From: Pseudomonadota bacterium
GTDB lineage: Bacteria; Pseudomonadota; Alphaproteobacteria; Rhizobiales; Beijerinckiaceae
Direction of reading: 5' to 3'
Assembly: GCA_021813805.1 (NCBI GenBank)
Contig: JAKAJL010000022.1
Location: forward strand, 1-56,841
DNA length: 56,841 nt
Shown here: in pieces, positions 34,851 to 46,465 of the stretch
Position numbering within the stretch: the first letter of the stretch is position 1
Layout: each line of letters starts with the position of its first letter
Made by a program: the position numbers and the translations under genes
Notes under the pieces: generated by a model
Seen by the model: only the letters and a program-made list of their open reading frames with translations
Databases searched by the model: none
Told to the model about the DNA's origin: nothing

Positions 34851-35255
34851 TCAGGAAATGGTGACACCCGGACCGAGCGCGAGGGTGGCGCCATTGCTCA
34901 AATTCGCGGTCACGCCGCTCGCTGTGACCGAGACCGAGGAAATGGTCCCGCTGACCGAGCCGTCCGACGAGGTCGCCGTCTTGCCGATGGCGGCCTCGGC
35001 TTGGGAAATGTAGGAATTGTTGAGCAGCGAGGTCAGCGTCGCATTGGTCTGGACCTGCTGCTCGACCGCAGAGAACGAGGCGAGCTGCGACACCTGCTGG
35101 GTCGGGTCCAGCGGGTTCGTCGGATCCTGGTTATGCAGCTCGGTGATCAGCAGTTGCAGGAATTCGTTGTAGTTGATCGTGGCCGATTGGGCCGCGGAGG
35201 TCGCCGAACTGATCGTCGCGGCCGGAGTGGTGGAGGTCACGGAAGACACGGTCAT
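34851..35255 (-). CDS. flgD: Hook cap protein FlgD, short form
   Basis: FlgD caps the growing hook. The 134-residue protein has the conserved core NYNEFLQLLITELHNQDPTN, then PLDPTQQVSQLASFSAVEQQ. It lacks the C-terminal FlgD tudor/Ig-like part present in the roughly 230-residue enterobacterial protein; short forms are usual in rhizobia. It sits 13 bases after flbT. Confidence 0.94.
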   Translation of the reverse strand: MTVSSVTSTTPAATISSATSAAQSATINYNEFLQLLITELHNQDPTNPLDPTQQVSQLASFSAVEQQVQTNATLTSLLNNSYISQAEAAIGKTATSSDGSVSGTISSVSVTASGVTANLSNGATLALGPGVTIS

Positions 35256-35268
35256 GGATCGATCCTTT

Positions 35269-35673
35269 TCATGCGGCCGCCGGCGTCCTCGGCTTGTCCG
35301 AGAGCAGGCTGGCTTCGAGAGGGTAAAGCGAGCGGATCGCCTTGAGGGCCTCGAAGGCGCGGCCCGCTTCCGCGAGCGCCGCCACGCCGCTCAGACCGTC
35401 CGCCACCGCGCCCGGCCCGAAAGCCTCGCTGGTGTCGGCCAGCATGGCGCGGAACACCTTGCGCGCCATCGGCGCGCCCTCGCGTTCCATCAGTTCCGTC
35501 TGCAGGACGAAATAGAGCTGCCGCAGGGGCGTGCTGGCCTCTTCCGGCTGGATCACATGCGCTTCGAGCAGGAAGGTCGCGTCGTTGAGCAATTCGATCG
35601 TCGCCTTGCGCTCGACCCTGATGACCGCGCCATTGATATAGAGTTTCTCGCCCGCGCGCAGTTTGAGCAGCAT
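35269..35673 (-). CDS. flbT: Flagellin synthesis repressor FlbT
   Basis: In Caulobacter FlbT binds the leader of flagellin mRNA and lowers its stability until the hook is complete; other species use it as an activator. The 134-residue protein has the family start LLKLRAGEKLYINGAVIRVE, then RKATIELLNDATFLLEAHVI and the REGAPMARKVFRAMLADTSE block. It is paired with flaF, 7 bases away. A candidate target is the leader stem before the flagellin gene (7211-7240). Confidence 0.93.
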   Translation of the reverse strand: MLLKLRAGEKLYINGAVIRVERKATIELLNDATFLLEAHVIQPEEASTPLRQLYFVLQTELMEREGAPMARKVFRAMLADTSEAFGPGAVADGLSGVAALAEAGRAFEALKAIRSLYPLEASLLSDKPRTPAAA

Positions 35674-35680
35674 GGGCGCC

Positions 35681-36028
35681 TCACGCCAAGCCGTCGCGAA
35701 TGATCGCGTTGACTTCGATGAGATCGGCGAAACTGTCCTTCGCGCCGCCCCGCAGACGCTCGATTTCCTTCAGCATCCACAAGCCGATGGAAACGAGCTG
35801 CGCGCGCAGGTCGCGCGGCAGATCGTTGCTGTCGCCGCTCAGATCCTCGATGAAGATCGTCCACAATTTGCGCAGGAAGGTGAGCGCTTCCTGCGCCGCG
35901 CGCGATCGTGCGCCGGATTTTTCCGCCGTTTCGAGCATCTCGATACAGCGCGACAGCGCATCGCGCTCGCGCGCGCGCATGTCCTGGGGCGAATCGTCGA
36001 CGACTTCGGCATAGGAGAACTGATACAT
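35681..36028 (-). CDS. flaF: Flagellin biosynthesis regulator FlaF
   Basis: FlaF acts with FlbT in flagellin production and is reported to bind flagellin in Caulobacter. The 115-residue protein shows the family pattern: SPQDMRARERDALSRCIEML, FLRKLWTIFIEDLSGDSNDL and LVSIGLWMLKEIERLRGG. It lies between flgL and flbT. Confidence 0.92.
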   Translation of the reverse strand: MYQFSYAEVVDDSPQDMRARERDALSRCIEMLETAEKSGARSRAAQEALTFLRKLWTIFIEDLSGDSNDLPRDLRAQLVSIGLWMLKEIERLRGGAKDSFADLIEVNAIIRDGLA

Positions 36029-36051
36029 CAGGCAGGCCCGCGATTTTCAGG

Positions 36052-37110
36052 TTAGAGAAAGTTGACGAGGCTGAGTTTCTGGATTTGCGCAGTGAGCGAA
36101 TAGGCCGTCTGCAGCTGCGTCGAGAGGCTGCTCACCTGGGTCGCGACCTGGTAGGCGTTGACCGACTCGATATTGTCGATCTGCGTCGTGAGCACATTCT
36201 TTTGGAGCGTGATCGCGCTGTCCGCCTCGGTGACCTGATTCTGCATCGCGCCCACCGTCGCGCTGACCGCGATCAGGCCGTTGCTGGCGCCGTTCATCAA
36301 CGATTGCGCCGTGGACATCAGGCTGGAATAAGCGCCGGCGGAGAGGTTCAGCCCGCCGAAGGCGCTGACCATGGTCAGCGCCTGCGCCATGTCCTGAAAC
36401 GCGGAATTATTCGCGCTGACCGAGGTTTCGATCGTTTGATCGGGACCGATCCGGCTGGTCGCGACGGTATCGCTGGCGGCCGACCACGACGAGGTCCAAC
36501 CGGTCCCGCTGAACAGGGCGGCGAACTGATTGGACAGGAAGCCTTGCATCTGCGCCCCGGTGATCGAACTCACGCTCGGAGAGGTCGCGGGGAAGCCGAA
36601 GAAACTCTGGAACGCCGCGTTCACCGCGTTCTGCGCCGCGCTCGGCGGGGTCTGCGCGTAAGGCGCGATCGGGGCGGCGCCGCTATTGATTCCGGCGAAA
36701 ACATAAGCGCCGCCGACCTCCGCGTTCATTTGCGCGGCGAAGCTCTGCAAGGCGCCGGAGGCCTGCTGCTGAAGCCCGATCGCGCCGGTGCTTCCGGGCG
36801 TTCCCGACTGGCCCTCGATGAAGGCGGCCAACAGGGTCGAAGCCGCGCCTTGCAGGCTGGTTAGCGCGTTGGCGGCGGCGCCGAGCTGGCTCGTCGCCAC
36901 GGCGTTGGAGGCGGAGATCGAGGTCAGGTCGGCCATCTGCTGATGCAGGGTGACGTCCTGCCCCGAATCGGCGCCGAGCGTCAGGCCGATGTCGGCGAGC
37001 TGGCCGGTCGAATTTTCCTGTTCCAGCGTCGTGAGCCGCGACTGGATCTGCGAAACATTGTTTCTAAGGATCGACGACATTGTCGCCGTGGACACCGCGT
37101 CGAGGCTCAT
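36052..37110 (-). CDS. flgL: Hook-filament junction protein FlgL
   Basis: FlgL is the second hook-filament junction protein. The 352-residue protein has flagellin-like ends: an N-terminal coiled coil (LRNNVSQIQSRLTTLEQENS) and a C-terminal one (KNVLTTQIDNIESVNAYQVA, then TQVSSLSTQLQTAYSLTAQI). It starts one base after flgK ends. An in-frame ATG at 37080 (MSSILRNNV) is an alternative start. Confidence 0.92.
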   Translation of the reverse strand: MSLDAVSTATMSSILRNNVSQIQSRLTTLEQENSTGQLADIGLTLGADSGQDVTLHQQMADLTSISASNAVATSQLGAAANALTSLQGAASTLLAAFIEGQSGTPGSTGAIGLQQQASGALQSFAAQMNAEVGGAYVFAGINSGAAPIAPYAQTPPSAAQNAVNAAFQSFFGFPATSPSVSSITGAQMQGFLSNQFAALFSGTGWTSSWSAASDTVATSRIGPDQTIETSVSANNSAFQDMAQALTMVSAFGGLNLSAGAYSSLMSTAQSLMNGASNGLIAVSATVGAMQNQVTEADSAITLQKNVLTTQIDNIESVNAYQVATQVSSLSTQLQTAYSLTAQIQKLSLVNFL

Positions 37111-37111
37111 G

Positions 37112-38596
37112 TCACGCCACCGCCTGCAAGAGGGCGCCGAACATCGTGTTGATCGTCGAGATCAATTTGGCCGACGCCTGGTAGGAGTTTTCGAGGCTGA
37201 GCATCTGCGACATCTGGTTGTCGATATTGACGCCGGTCGCATTGGACAAAGCCTGCGACGCTTGGGCCTGCAAGGTCGAATGATAGGTCGCCTGATTGCT
37301 CGCGGATTGATATTGCCCATCGAGCCAGCTCGCCGAATTGGCCATGTAATCGGTCAGGCTGGTCGAGGTCGTGAGGCCGCCGGCGGAGGGAAAATTCGTC
37401 GTCGCGCTTAAGGCGGCGATATCGTTCTGGATGGCGGTCGAAAAGCCCGCGGCGCCGGTTGTGTTCTGGACATAGGCCGCGCCATTGATCCCGCCGTCGC
37501 GGATCAGGTTGAGCGAGCCGCCCTGCGCCGGATCGACCGCGCTCGACACTTCGATTTCGCCCGCCAGTCCAGGTATGAGCGACGCCCCGGGAACCGAGGT
37601 CGCGCCGGGATAAGTGAACAGGCCGGGGGCTTTCGCGCCGGAGGTCGTATTGGTCTCCGCGAAGGCGTTGACCAGGCCGCCGGCGATCGAGTCGAGCTGG
37701 GCCTGGTATTGCGGGGCGATGTTGTCGCGCAGATTGGCGAGGCCCGCCAGCGCGCCGGACTGGATCGGCATGACGGCGTTCGGCCCGGTCACCGGCGCGC
37801 CGTCGACATAGACCGCCGCCCCCGCCGTCGCAGCCGAATAAGCCGGCGTCGGCGTCATGGTCACGCTGCGCGCCGTCACGTCGAACAGGGTCGCGCCGCT
37901 GTCCGTATAGATCGACATCGACCCGTTCGAGCCCGTTGTCGTGGTGACGCCGACCTGCTGTGACAGATTTTGCAGGATCGTGTTGCGCTGGTCGAGCAGA
38001 TCGGAAATATCGGCGCCCATCGCCGTCCCCTTGACGATCGAAGTGTTGACGGCCTGGAACTGGGCGAGCAGCGAATTGATCGAGGCGACGGCGTCGACCA
38101 TGCCCTGGTCCGCCGTTTCGCGCACGCTCGACACGGTCGCGCTCGCGGAATTGAGACCGCGGCTTAGATTTTGCGCCGCCGTGAGCACGTTCGCCGCGGC
38201 CGCCGAACTGCCGGGCGAAGACGAAAAGGCCTGAAGCGCGGAATCCAGATTCTGCAGCAGCGTGGATGGCGACTGGGCCGCCGTGGTCGTGCTGCCGGTG
38301 GCGGTGGCGTCGCCGACCGTCTGCTGCAATTGGGTCACGCCGTTGGAAAGGGCCTGCGCCGAAGCGTTGGCCGATGTGCTCGACAGCATGGAGTTGAACA
38401 AGGCCGCATCGGCCAGATCCCTGATCGAAGCGATGGTCGCGGCGCCATTCGATCCGGTGACGAGATTGGCGACCTTGGTCGAGACATAGCCGGTCGAATT
38501 CTGCGCATTGGAAATATTGCGCGAAACGATCGAGGTCAGCCCCGCATTGGTCGCGAGCGAACTCGTGGCGACATCCCAGGCGTTCGAGAGGCCCAA
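37112..38596 (-). CDS. flgK: Hook-filament junction protein FlgK (TTG start)
   Basis: FlgK joins the hook to the filament. The start is a TTG at 38596, which yields the usual FlgK opening (M)GLSNAWDVATSSLATN and 494 residues. A strong TTGGAGG sits 9 bases before it. The in-frame ATG at 38617 is unlikely, because it lies in a palindromic repeat and before that ribosome binding site. Family blocks include SIVSRNISNAQNSTGYVSTK, the DLLDQRNTILQNLSQQVGVT motif and the C-terminal MLSLENSYQASAKLISTINT. Confidence 0.93.
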   Translation of the reverse strand: MGLSNAWDVATSSLATNAGLTSIVSRNISNAQNSTGYVSTKVANLVTGSNGAATIASIRDLADAALFNSMLSSTSANASAQALSNGVTQLQQTVGDATATGSTTTAAQSPSTLLQNLDSALQAFSSSPGSSAAAANVLTAAQNLSRGLNSASATVSSVRETADQGMVDAVASINSLLAQFQAVNTSIVKGTAMGADISDLLDQRNTILQNLSQQVGVTTTTGSNGSMSIYTDSGATLFDVTARSVTMTPTPAYSAATAGAAVYVDGAPVTGPNAVMPIQSGALAGLANLRDNIAPQYQAQLDSIAGGLVNAFAETNTTSGAKAPGLFTYPGATSVPGASLIPGLAGEIEVSSAVDPAQGGSLNLIRDGGINGAAYVQNTTGAAGFSTAIQNDIAALSATTNFPSAGGLTTSTSLTDYMANSASWLDGQYQSASNQATYHSTLQAQASQALSNATGVNIDNQMSQMLSLENSYQASAKLISTINTMFGALLQAVA

Positions 38597-38613
38597 TTTG
38601 ACGATCCTCCAAG

Positions 38614-38655
38614 GCATAATCCCAAAAAGTCGCAGACTTTTGGAAAAGATTATGC
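38614..38655. repeat. Dispersed-type palindromic element upstream of flgK
   Basis: Outer arms GCATAATC (38614-38621) and GATTATGC (38648-38655) enclose near-complementary inner arms CCAAAAAGTC and GACTTTTGG around GCA. The layout resembles the palindromic intergenic repeats common in Rhizobiales, in which GCATGATC-type ends flank an AAAAGTC core; that is from memory. It lies in the 133-base flgE-flgK gap and may also end or divide the flgE message. Confidence 0.6.
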
Positions 38656-38729
38656 GTTAACAAACAAAATGTTAGGCCGAACTCCCCGATTCAGCGCGAA
38701 CGGATTTCGCTCTAAGTGACAGTCCGATT

Positions 38730-39992
38730 TTACGCGAGATTGAGATTGACCAGGGTGCTCATCAGGTCCGCGCCCGCCTTGAACATCTGCGAATTGGCCT
38801 GATAGTCGCGCTGGGCGACGATCATGTTGGTCAGCTCCGTGGCGATATCGACGGTCGATTCCTCAAGCTCGCTCGACTGGATCGTTCCAAGTTGGCCCGT
38901 GCCCGCCGCGCCGACCGAGGCCTGCCCGGAAAGAATGTTCGGCGAATAGACATTGCCGCTCTGCGCTTCAAGATTGTCGGGGCTGGGCACGCTGGCGAGC
39001 GGGATCTTGTAGGCCGAGACGCTCGAGCCATTGGTGAGGCTATAGGACAGCGCGCCGTCGGACGCGATGGTCACCGAACTGACCGACGCGGCGGCGTTGC
39101 CATTCGCCTGCGAGGTCGAAACCGCGAAACTTCCCGCGAGCTGCGTCATGCCCGAAAGACTTAAACTCATGTTGGCGCCGCCCGGCACGGGAATGGAAAG
39201 GCTGTTGGCGCTGGTCGAGCTGAGATAGCCATTGCTGGAGCTGAAATTGAGCGTGGTCGTCGCGAGCGGCCCCGAGCTGTAAGGGAAGCCGCCCGAAGAA
39301 CTGGCCGCGCCATGGTCGAAGGCGGAAACCTCCCAGGTTCCCGAACTGGTCTGGGCGAAATAAAGGTCGATCGTATGTGGCGCGCCGAGGTTGTCGTACA
39401 TGACCATCGACGTCTTCTCGTCGAAGGTCGAGGTCGCGCTGTTGGCCGACGGCAGGTTCGCCGACGAGACGATCGAATCGGTTGCGGGCAGGTTGGCGGT
39501 CAGGGTTCCGCTCGACGTCGGGCTGGCGGATAAGGTCGAGGAATTGACATTGACGATCTGCATGCCTGAAAGTGAGTTCGAGGCCATGGTCGGGGGACCA
39601 TTGGCGAGGCTGTACCCCATGAGATAATAGCCCGCGGCATTGACGAGATTGCCATTCTTGTCCGGCACGAACGAGCCGGCGCGGGTCAGGAACTCCTGGC
39701 CTGCGGCGTTGGAGACGACGAAGAAGCCGTTGCCGCTGATGGCGAGATCGGTCGGCGAGGTCGTGCTGGTCAGCGTGCCCTGCTGGGCGATGTCCAGTTG
39801 CGTGCTGGCCATCACGCCGCCGGCGGAGGTCTGGCCGACCGCCGCCTGATCGACCAGGGTGGTAAATTCGGTATTGGCCTCCTTGTAGCCGACGGTGCTG
39901 GAGTTCGAAATGTTCTGGCCGATATTGGTCAGATAATTCGATTGCGCCTGCATGCCTGTCACACTGGCGTTCATGGCGTCATAAAGACCCAT
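38730..39992 (-). CDS. flgE: Flagellar hook protein FlgE
   Basis: FlgE is the hook subunit. The ATG at 39992 (MGLYDAMNASVTGMQAQSNY) follows GGAGAAGC and gives 420 residues; the open frame upstream is not protein-like. The axial motif LTNIGQNISNSSTVGYKEAN, the DLAISGNGFFVVSNAAGQEF block, and the C-terminal ELTNMIVAQRDYQANSQMFK are typical. The middle domain is Ser/Thr-rich. It is the first gene of the third flagellar block and probably has its own promoter in 39993-40163. Confidence 0.96.
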   Translation of the reverse strand: MGLYDAMNASVTGMQAQSNYLTNIGQNISNSSTVGYKEANTEFTTLVDQAAVGQTSAGGVMASTQLDIAQQGTLTSTTSPTDLAISGNGFFVVSNAAGQEFLTRAGSFVPDKNGNLVNAAGYYLMGYSLANGPPTMASNSLSGMQIVNVNSSTLSASPTSSGTLTANLPATDSIVSSANLPSANSATSTFDEKTSMVMYDNLGAPHTIDLYFAQTSSGTWEVSAFDHGAASSSGGFPYSSGPLATTTLNFSSSNGYLSSTSANSLSIPVPGGANMSLSLSGMTQLAGSFAVSTSQANGNAAASVSSVTIASDGALSYSLTNGSSVSAYKIPLASVPSPDNLEAQSGNVYSPNILSGQASVGAAGTGQLGTIQSSELEESTVDIATELTNMIVAQRDYQANSQMFKAGADLMSTLVNLNLA

Positions 39993-40163
39993 TGCGCTTC
40001 TCCGGGATCGTTCATGCGTCAAAATCCGCGCGCTGCCTTGCGCGAAGCTGGCGCCGGAGGTTAACGCCCCGCTCATAATTCTACTTTAGGTTGCAATTGG
40101 TCACGGGCGCCTTATTCGGCGGCGTCCCCTGCCTCGCTCGGCGTCCAAGGAGGAGAAAACAGA
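39993..40163. promoter_or_regulatory. Divergent promoter region between flgE and the diguanylate cyclase gene
   Basis: These 171 bases must serve both directions. The stretch around 40070-40100 (CATAATTCTACTTTAGG) is AT-richer than its surroundings. A strong AAGGAGGA lies 10 bases before the cyclase ATG and GGAGAA before flgE. No operator could be defined. Confidence 0.45.
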
Positions 40164-41177
40164 ATGCGCGTCGTGCTCCTGGCGTCGCTGAACAGATCCG
40201 GAGAAGCGATCGGCGCGCTTCTCGAAGCGCGCGGCCACGAGGTTATTCGTTTCTGCGAGGCGAAGCGCGCGCTGAGACAGCTTGAGGTCGACGGGACCGC
40301 CAGCGCCTTCATCGTGCTCGACTCCGGCAATAGCGAACGAGCGATCGAAACCTGCTGGGACGCGCGCCTGCTCGCGACTTTCGAGCGCCCGATCTATATC
40401 GGGCTGGTGGCGCGGCCAATGCCCTCGCAAGCGATCGTCGAGGCGCTCGACTGCGGCGTCGACGACGTCCTCCAGATGCCCTTGTCCTCCGACGAGCTTT
40501 ACGCGCGCTTGCGTTCGGCTGAGCGGATGAACCAGATGCAGTTGCAACTGGTGCGGATGGCGACACGCGACGCTCTGACCGGCCTGCTCAACCGCTCCGC
40601 ATTTTTCAACGGCGCCGAGAAGATCTGCCGCGCGGCCGACGCGCCCTCCGCCGCAATCATGGCGGACATCGATCATTTCAAGGCGGTCAACGACAGATAT
40701 GGCCATGCCGTCGGCGACAAGGCCCTGAAAGCCGTGGCCGCCTGTCTCGGCGGGCGCGCGGAAATCGTCGCTCGCCTCGGCGGCGAGGAATTCGTCCTCC
40801 TCCTGCCGGCAAGCGGCGCCGAAGAGGGGCGCCGCGTCGCGGAGGGGATTCGCGCCGCGGTCGCCGCGCATGAAATCGACCTGGACGGCGCGCCCCTGCG
40901 GGTGACATGCAGCTTCGGCGTCGCCGTCGCCGAGCCGGGGGCGACGATCGACGAGGTCCTGCGCCGCGCCGACGCCGCGCTCTACGCCGCCAAGCGGGAC
41001 GGTCGCGATCGTGTCGCGGTTTACCGTGCGGAAATGTCCCTTCCCGATTCTCTCCCCGCCAGCGTCATCCGCCGCGCCGGCGACCGAACCGAGGGCCCGC
41101 GGCGTCAAGCCGCCGGCGGACAGTTCTTGCATGCGGCGTTCAACTGGCCTTGCCCGGGCGCAAGCGAATCATTTTGA
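40164..41177 (+). CDS. Diguanylate cyclase with pseudo-receiver domain
   Basis: The GGDEF domain makes cyclic-di-GMP from two GTP. In this 337-residue protein the active-site loop GGEEF is at residues 206-210 (IVARLGGEEFVLLLP), with IMADIDHFKAVNDRYGHAVG before it. The product-inhibition site RxxD is absent; the matching positions read GRAE, so feedback control by that route is unlikely. The first 115 residues have a receiver-like fold, but the acidic pocket is missing (VVLLASLNRSGE) and the Lys position is Met (M105 in DDVLQMPLSS), so phosphorylation is doubtful despite D53. It is divergent from flgE and overlaps the end of a convergent gene by 38 bases. Confidence 0.93.
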   Translation: MRVVLLASLNRSGEAIGALLEARGHEVIRFCEAKRALRQLEVDGTASAFIVLDSGNSERAIETCWDARLLATFERPIYIGLVARPMPSQAIVEALDCGVDDVLQMPLSSDELYARLRSAERMNQMQLQLVRMATRDALTGLLNRSAFFNGAEKICRAADAPSAAIMADIDHFKAVNDRYGHAVGDKALKAVAACLGGRAEIVARLGGEEFVLLLPASGAEEGRRVAEGIRAAVAAHEIDLDGAPLRVTCSFGVAVAEPGATIDEVLRRADAALYAAKRDGRDRVAVYRAEMSLPDSLPASVIRRAGDRTEGPRRQAAGGQFLHAAFNWPCPGASESF

Positions 41178-41784
41178 GGTCGTCGCCGCGGATGAAGGTC
41201 TCGTCGATCACCTCCAGACCCGCCGCGTCGAAATGGTTCTCGGTCGTCGGCGTGTAGGTCGCAGCGAATGTCCCTTGCAGCCACGCCGACATCAGTCGTT
41301 GGCGGGCGCGCGCCAGCGGACGCGGCGACAGGCGGTAATCGACGATCCTAATTTCGCCGTCGGGCTTGCACACCCGCCGCAGTTCGGACAAAGCCGCCGC
41401 CTGTTCGTGATCCTCGATACAGGCGAAGACGAAAGTAGCGACAATGGCGTCGAACCTGTGGTCGGGCCAGTCGAGCCGGGTGAGGTCGCAGCGACGCAAT
41501 TCGACCAGAAGTCCGAGATTTTCCGCCCGCGCCCGCGCCCGCGCCAGCATGGCGGCGCTGGCGTCGCAGCCGGAAACCTTGACGCCGTCGGGAAAGGCGA
41601 CAAAATTGCGCCCTGTTCCGCAACCGGCGTCGAGGATCTCGCCGCCGAGGCCCTCGAAGATGCGGCGCCTCAGGCCGCGCTTCCAAACGATCTCATAGGG
41701 CGCGTCGAGAACGTCGTAAATTGCGGCAATGCGTTCATAGGTCTGGCGGGCGTTCAGGCTTCCAGCTTGTATAGTCTGGGACAT
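41140..41784 (-). CDS. Class I SAM-dependent methyltransferase
   Basis: This 214-residue protein has the AdoMet-binding motif I ILDAGCGTGRNFVAFPDGVK, the acidic VSGCDASAAML turn, and motif III-like PDGEIRIVDYRLSPRPLARA. The N terminus (QTYERIAAIYDVLDAPYEIV) is like UbiE/phosphatidylethanolamine-type methyltransferases, so a lipid or quinone substrate is possible, but nothing fixes it. Its 3' end overlaps that of the diguanylate cyclase gene by 38 bases on the opposite strand. It is divergent from the acyl-CoA ligase. Confidence 0.85.
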   Translation of the reverse strand: MSQTIQAGSLNARQTYERIAAIYDVLDAPYEIVWKRGLRRRIFEGLGGEILDAGCGTGRNFVAFPDGVKVSGCDASAAMLARARARAENLGLLVELRRCDLTRLDWPDHRFDAIVATFVFACIEDHEQAAALSELRRVCKPDGEIRIVDYRLSPRPLARARQRLMSAWLQGTFAATYTPTTENHFDAAGLEVIDETFIRGDDLKMIRLRPGKAS

Positions 41785-41867
41785 TGGCGCTTCCTGCGTC
41801 GTCGAGGGACCGCGCCTGCCTATGGAAATCCGGTGACAGGACGATGAAGCTCTGATTTTTTCACGCC

Positions 41868-43358
41868 ATGACCTTCAATCTCGCCCGCGCTTGCCTCACC
41901 GACAATGCCCGCCGCCGCGCGGAGAAGACGGCCATGATCCTCACCGACGGAGCGGTCGAGACGCGGCTGACCTACCAGGAATTTGACCTCGCCGTGCGCC
42001 GCCTTGCCGCCGGCCTGTCGTCGCTCGGTCTTTCGCCCAGCGCGCGGGTCATGATCCGCCGCAGCAACGACTTGTCCTACGTCCTGAGCTTTTTCGCGCT
42101 GATCGCCGCCGGGCTGGTCGCTCTGCCCTCCTCCGCGCTGCTCACGCAGGAGGAAGCCGATTTCCTCGCCGCCGATTCGGGCGCGGAGGCCGCGATCTGC
42201 TCCGGCGGCCTGACCGTCCACGGGACCCAGCTCATCGATGACGCCGAGCTCGGCCGCCTCGCGGCCTTTCCGCCGCGCGCCTTTGCCGACACGGCGTCGG
42301 ACGATCCCGCCTTTTTGATCTACACGTCGGGAACCTCCGACCGGCCGAAGGGCGTGCTGCACGCCCAGCGCGTGTGTCTCGGCCGGGCGCCGATGCTCGA
42401 CCATTGGCTCGGCCTGCGCGACTCAGACATCATGCTGCATGCGGGCGCGATCAACTGGACCTTCACGCTCGGCGTCGGCCTGATGGACCCTTTCGCAAGG
42501 GGCGCCAGCGCCGTGCTGTATAATGGGCTCGCCGACGCGAGCGTCTGGCCGCGGCTCATCGCGCGACATGGCGCGACGATTTTCGCCGCCGTGCCCGGCG
42601 TCTATCGCCAGATGCTGCGCGAGCCGTCCTGCACGGCGGAGAATCTGGCGAGCCTGCGGCATGGCGTCGCGGCGGGCGAGGCGCTGGCGCCCGCCCTTCT
42701 CGCGCGATGGCGGGAAAGGACGGGCAAGCCGCTCTATGAGGCGCTCGGGATGAGCGAGATTTCGACCTATATTTCGAGCGGCCCGACGATCCCGACCCGC
42801 CCCGGCTCGCCCGGCAAGCCCCAGCCGGGCCGGCGCGTCGCCATCCTGCCGATCCAGGGCGGCGAGGAGCCGCTCGCCGCAGGCCAGAGCGGGCTGATCG
42901 CCGTTCATCGATCCGATCCCGGCCTGATGCTCTCCTACTGGCGCCGGCCGGAGGCCGAGCGCGAGGTTTTTCGCGGCGAATGGTTCACGGGCGGCGATGT
43001 CGCGGAATTCGACGCCGACGGCTATGTCTGGCTGCACGGCCGCGCCGACGATCTGATGAACGCTTCGGGCTATCGCGTCTCGCCGGCCGAGGTCGAAGCC
43101 ATTCTGAGCCATGCGCCGGGCGTGGCCGATGTCGCGGTCGCCGAGCGCAAGGTCCGCGAGGATGTCTCCGTCATCTGCGCCTATGTCGTCCCGGCGCCGG
43201 GCGCGGCGCAAGACGAGGCCGCGCTCCAGCGCCATTGCGCCGAACATCTCGCCGCGTACAAGACCCCGAAAAGATATGTTTTTATCGCCGAATTGCCGCG
43301 CACGAAAAACGGCAAGATCGCCCGACGGCTCCTGCCCGAGGTGTGGACTCCGGCCTAG
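41868..43358 (+). CDS. AMP-forming acyl-CoA synthetase/ligase
   Basis: This enzyme activates a carboxylic acid with ATP and joins it to CoA. The 496-residue protein has the AMP-binding motif LIYTSGTSDRPKGVLHAQRV, the YEALGMSEIS motif and the C-terminal GRADDLMNASGYRVSPAEVE and PRTKNGKIARRLL, with the catalytic Lys. It is close to benzoate/short-chain acyl ligases in layout, but the acid is unknown. It is followed 40 bases later by the permease gene; a shared function is not evident. Confidence 0.9.
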   Translation: MTFNLARACLTDNARRRAEKTAMILTDGAVETRLTYQEFDLAVRRLAAGLSSLGLSPSARVMIRRSNDLSYVLSFFALIAAGLVALPSSALLTQEEADFLAADSGAEAAICSGGLTVHGTQLIDDAELGRLAAFPPRAFADTASDDPAFLIYTSGTSDRPKGVLHAQRVCLGRAPMLDHWLGLRDSDIMLHAGAINWTFTLGVGLMDPFARGASAVLYNGLADASVWPRLIARHGATIFAAVPGVYRQMLREPSCTAENLASLRHGVAAGEALAPALLARWRERTGKPLYEALGMSEISTYISSGPTIPTRPGSPGKPQPGRRVAILPIQGGEEPLAAGQSGLIAVHRSDPGLMLSYWRRPEAEREVFRGEWFTGGDVAEFDADGYVWLHGRADDLMNASGYRVSPAEVEAILSHAPGVADVAVAERKVREDVSVICAYVVPAPGAAQDEAALQRHCAEHLAAYKTPKRYVFIAELPRTKNGKIARRLLPEVWTPA

Positions 43359-43398
43359 CCTTTCGCTTTGGCCCGCATCCGTGGCATAGTCCGGCGCG

Positions 43399-46370
<2,972 letters not shown>

Positions 46371-46465
46371 CGGGGTTTTGGGGCCCAAGGCCCTCCGCGC
46401 GCGCGCTCATCCTCTGGGCCGGATCGCTCCTGACGCCGTTGGGGCCAGAAGGTCAACAACGCCAT

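Noticed and set aside
40101-41132. 343-codon minus-strand open frame opposite the diguanylate cyclase
   Set aside because: The plus frame has a complete GGDEF domain and a strong ribosome site; the minus frame has neither.
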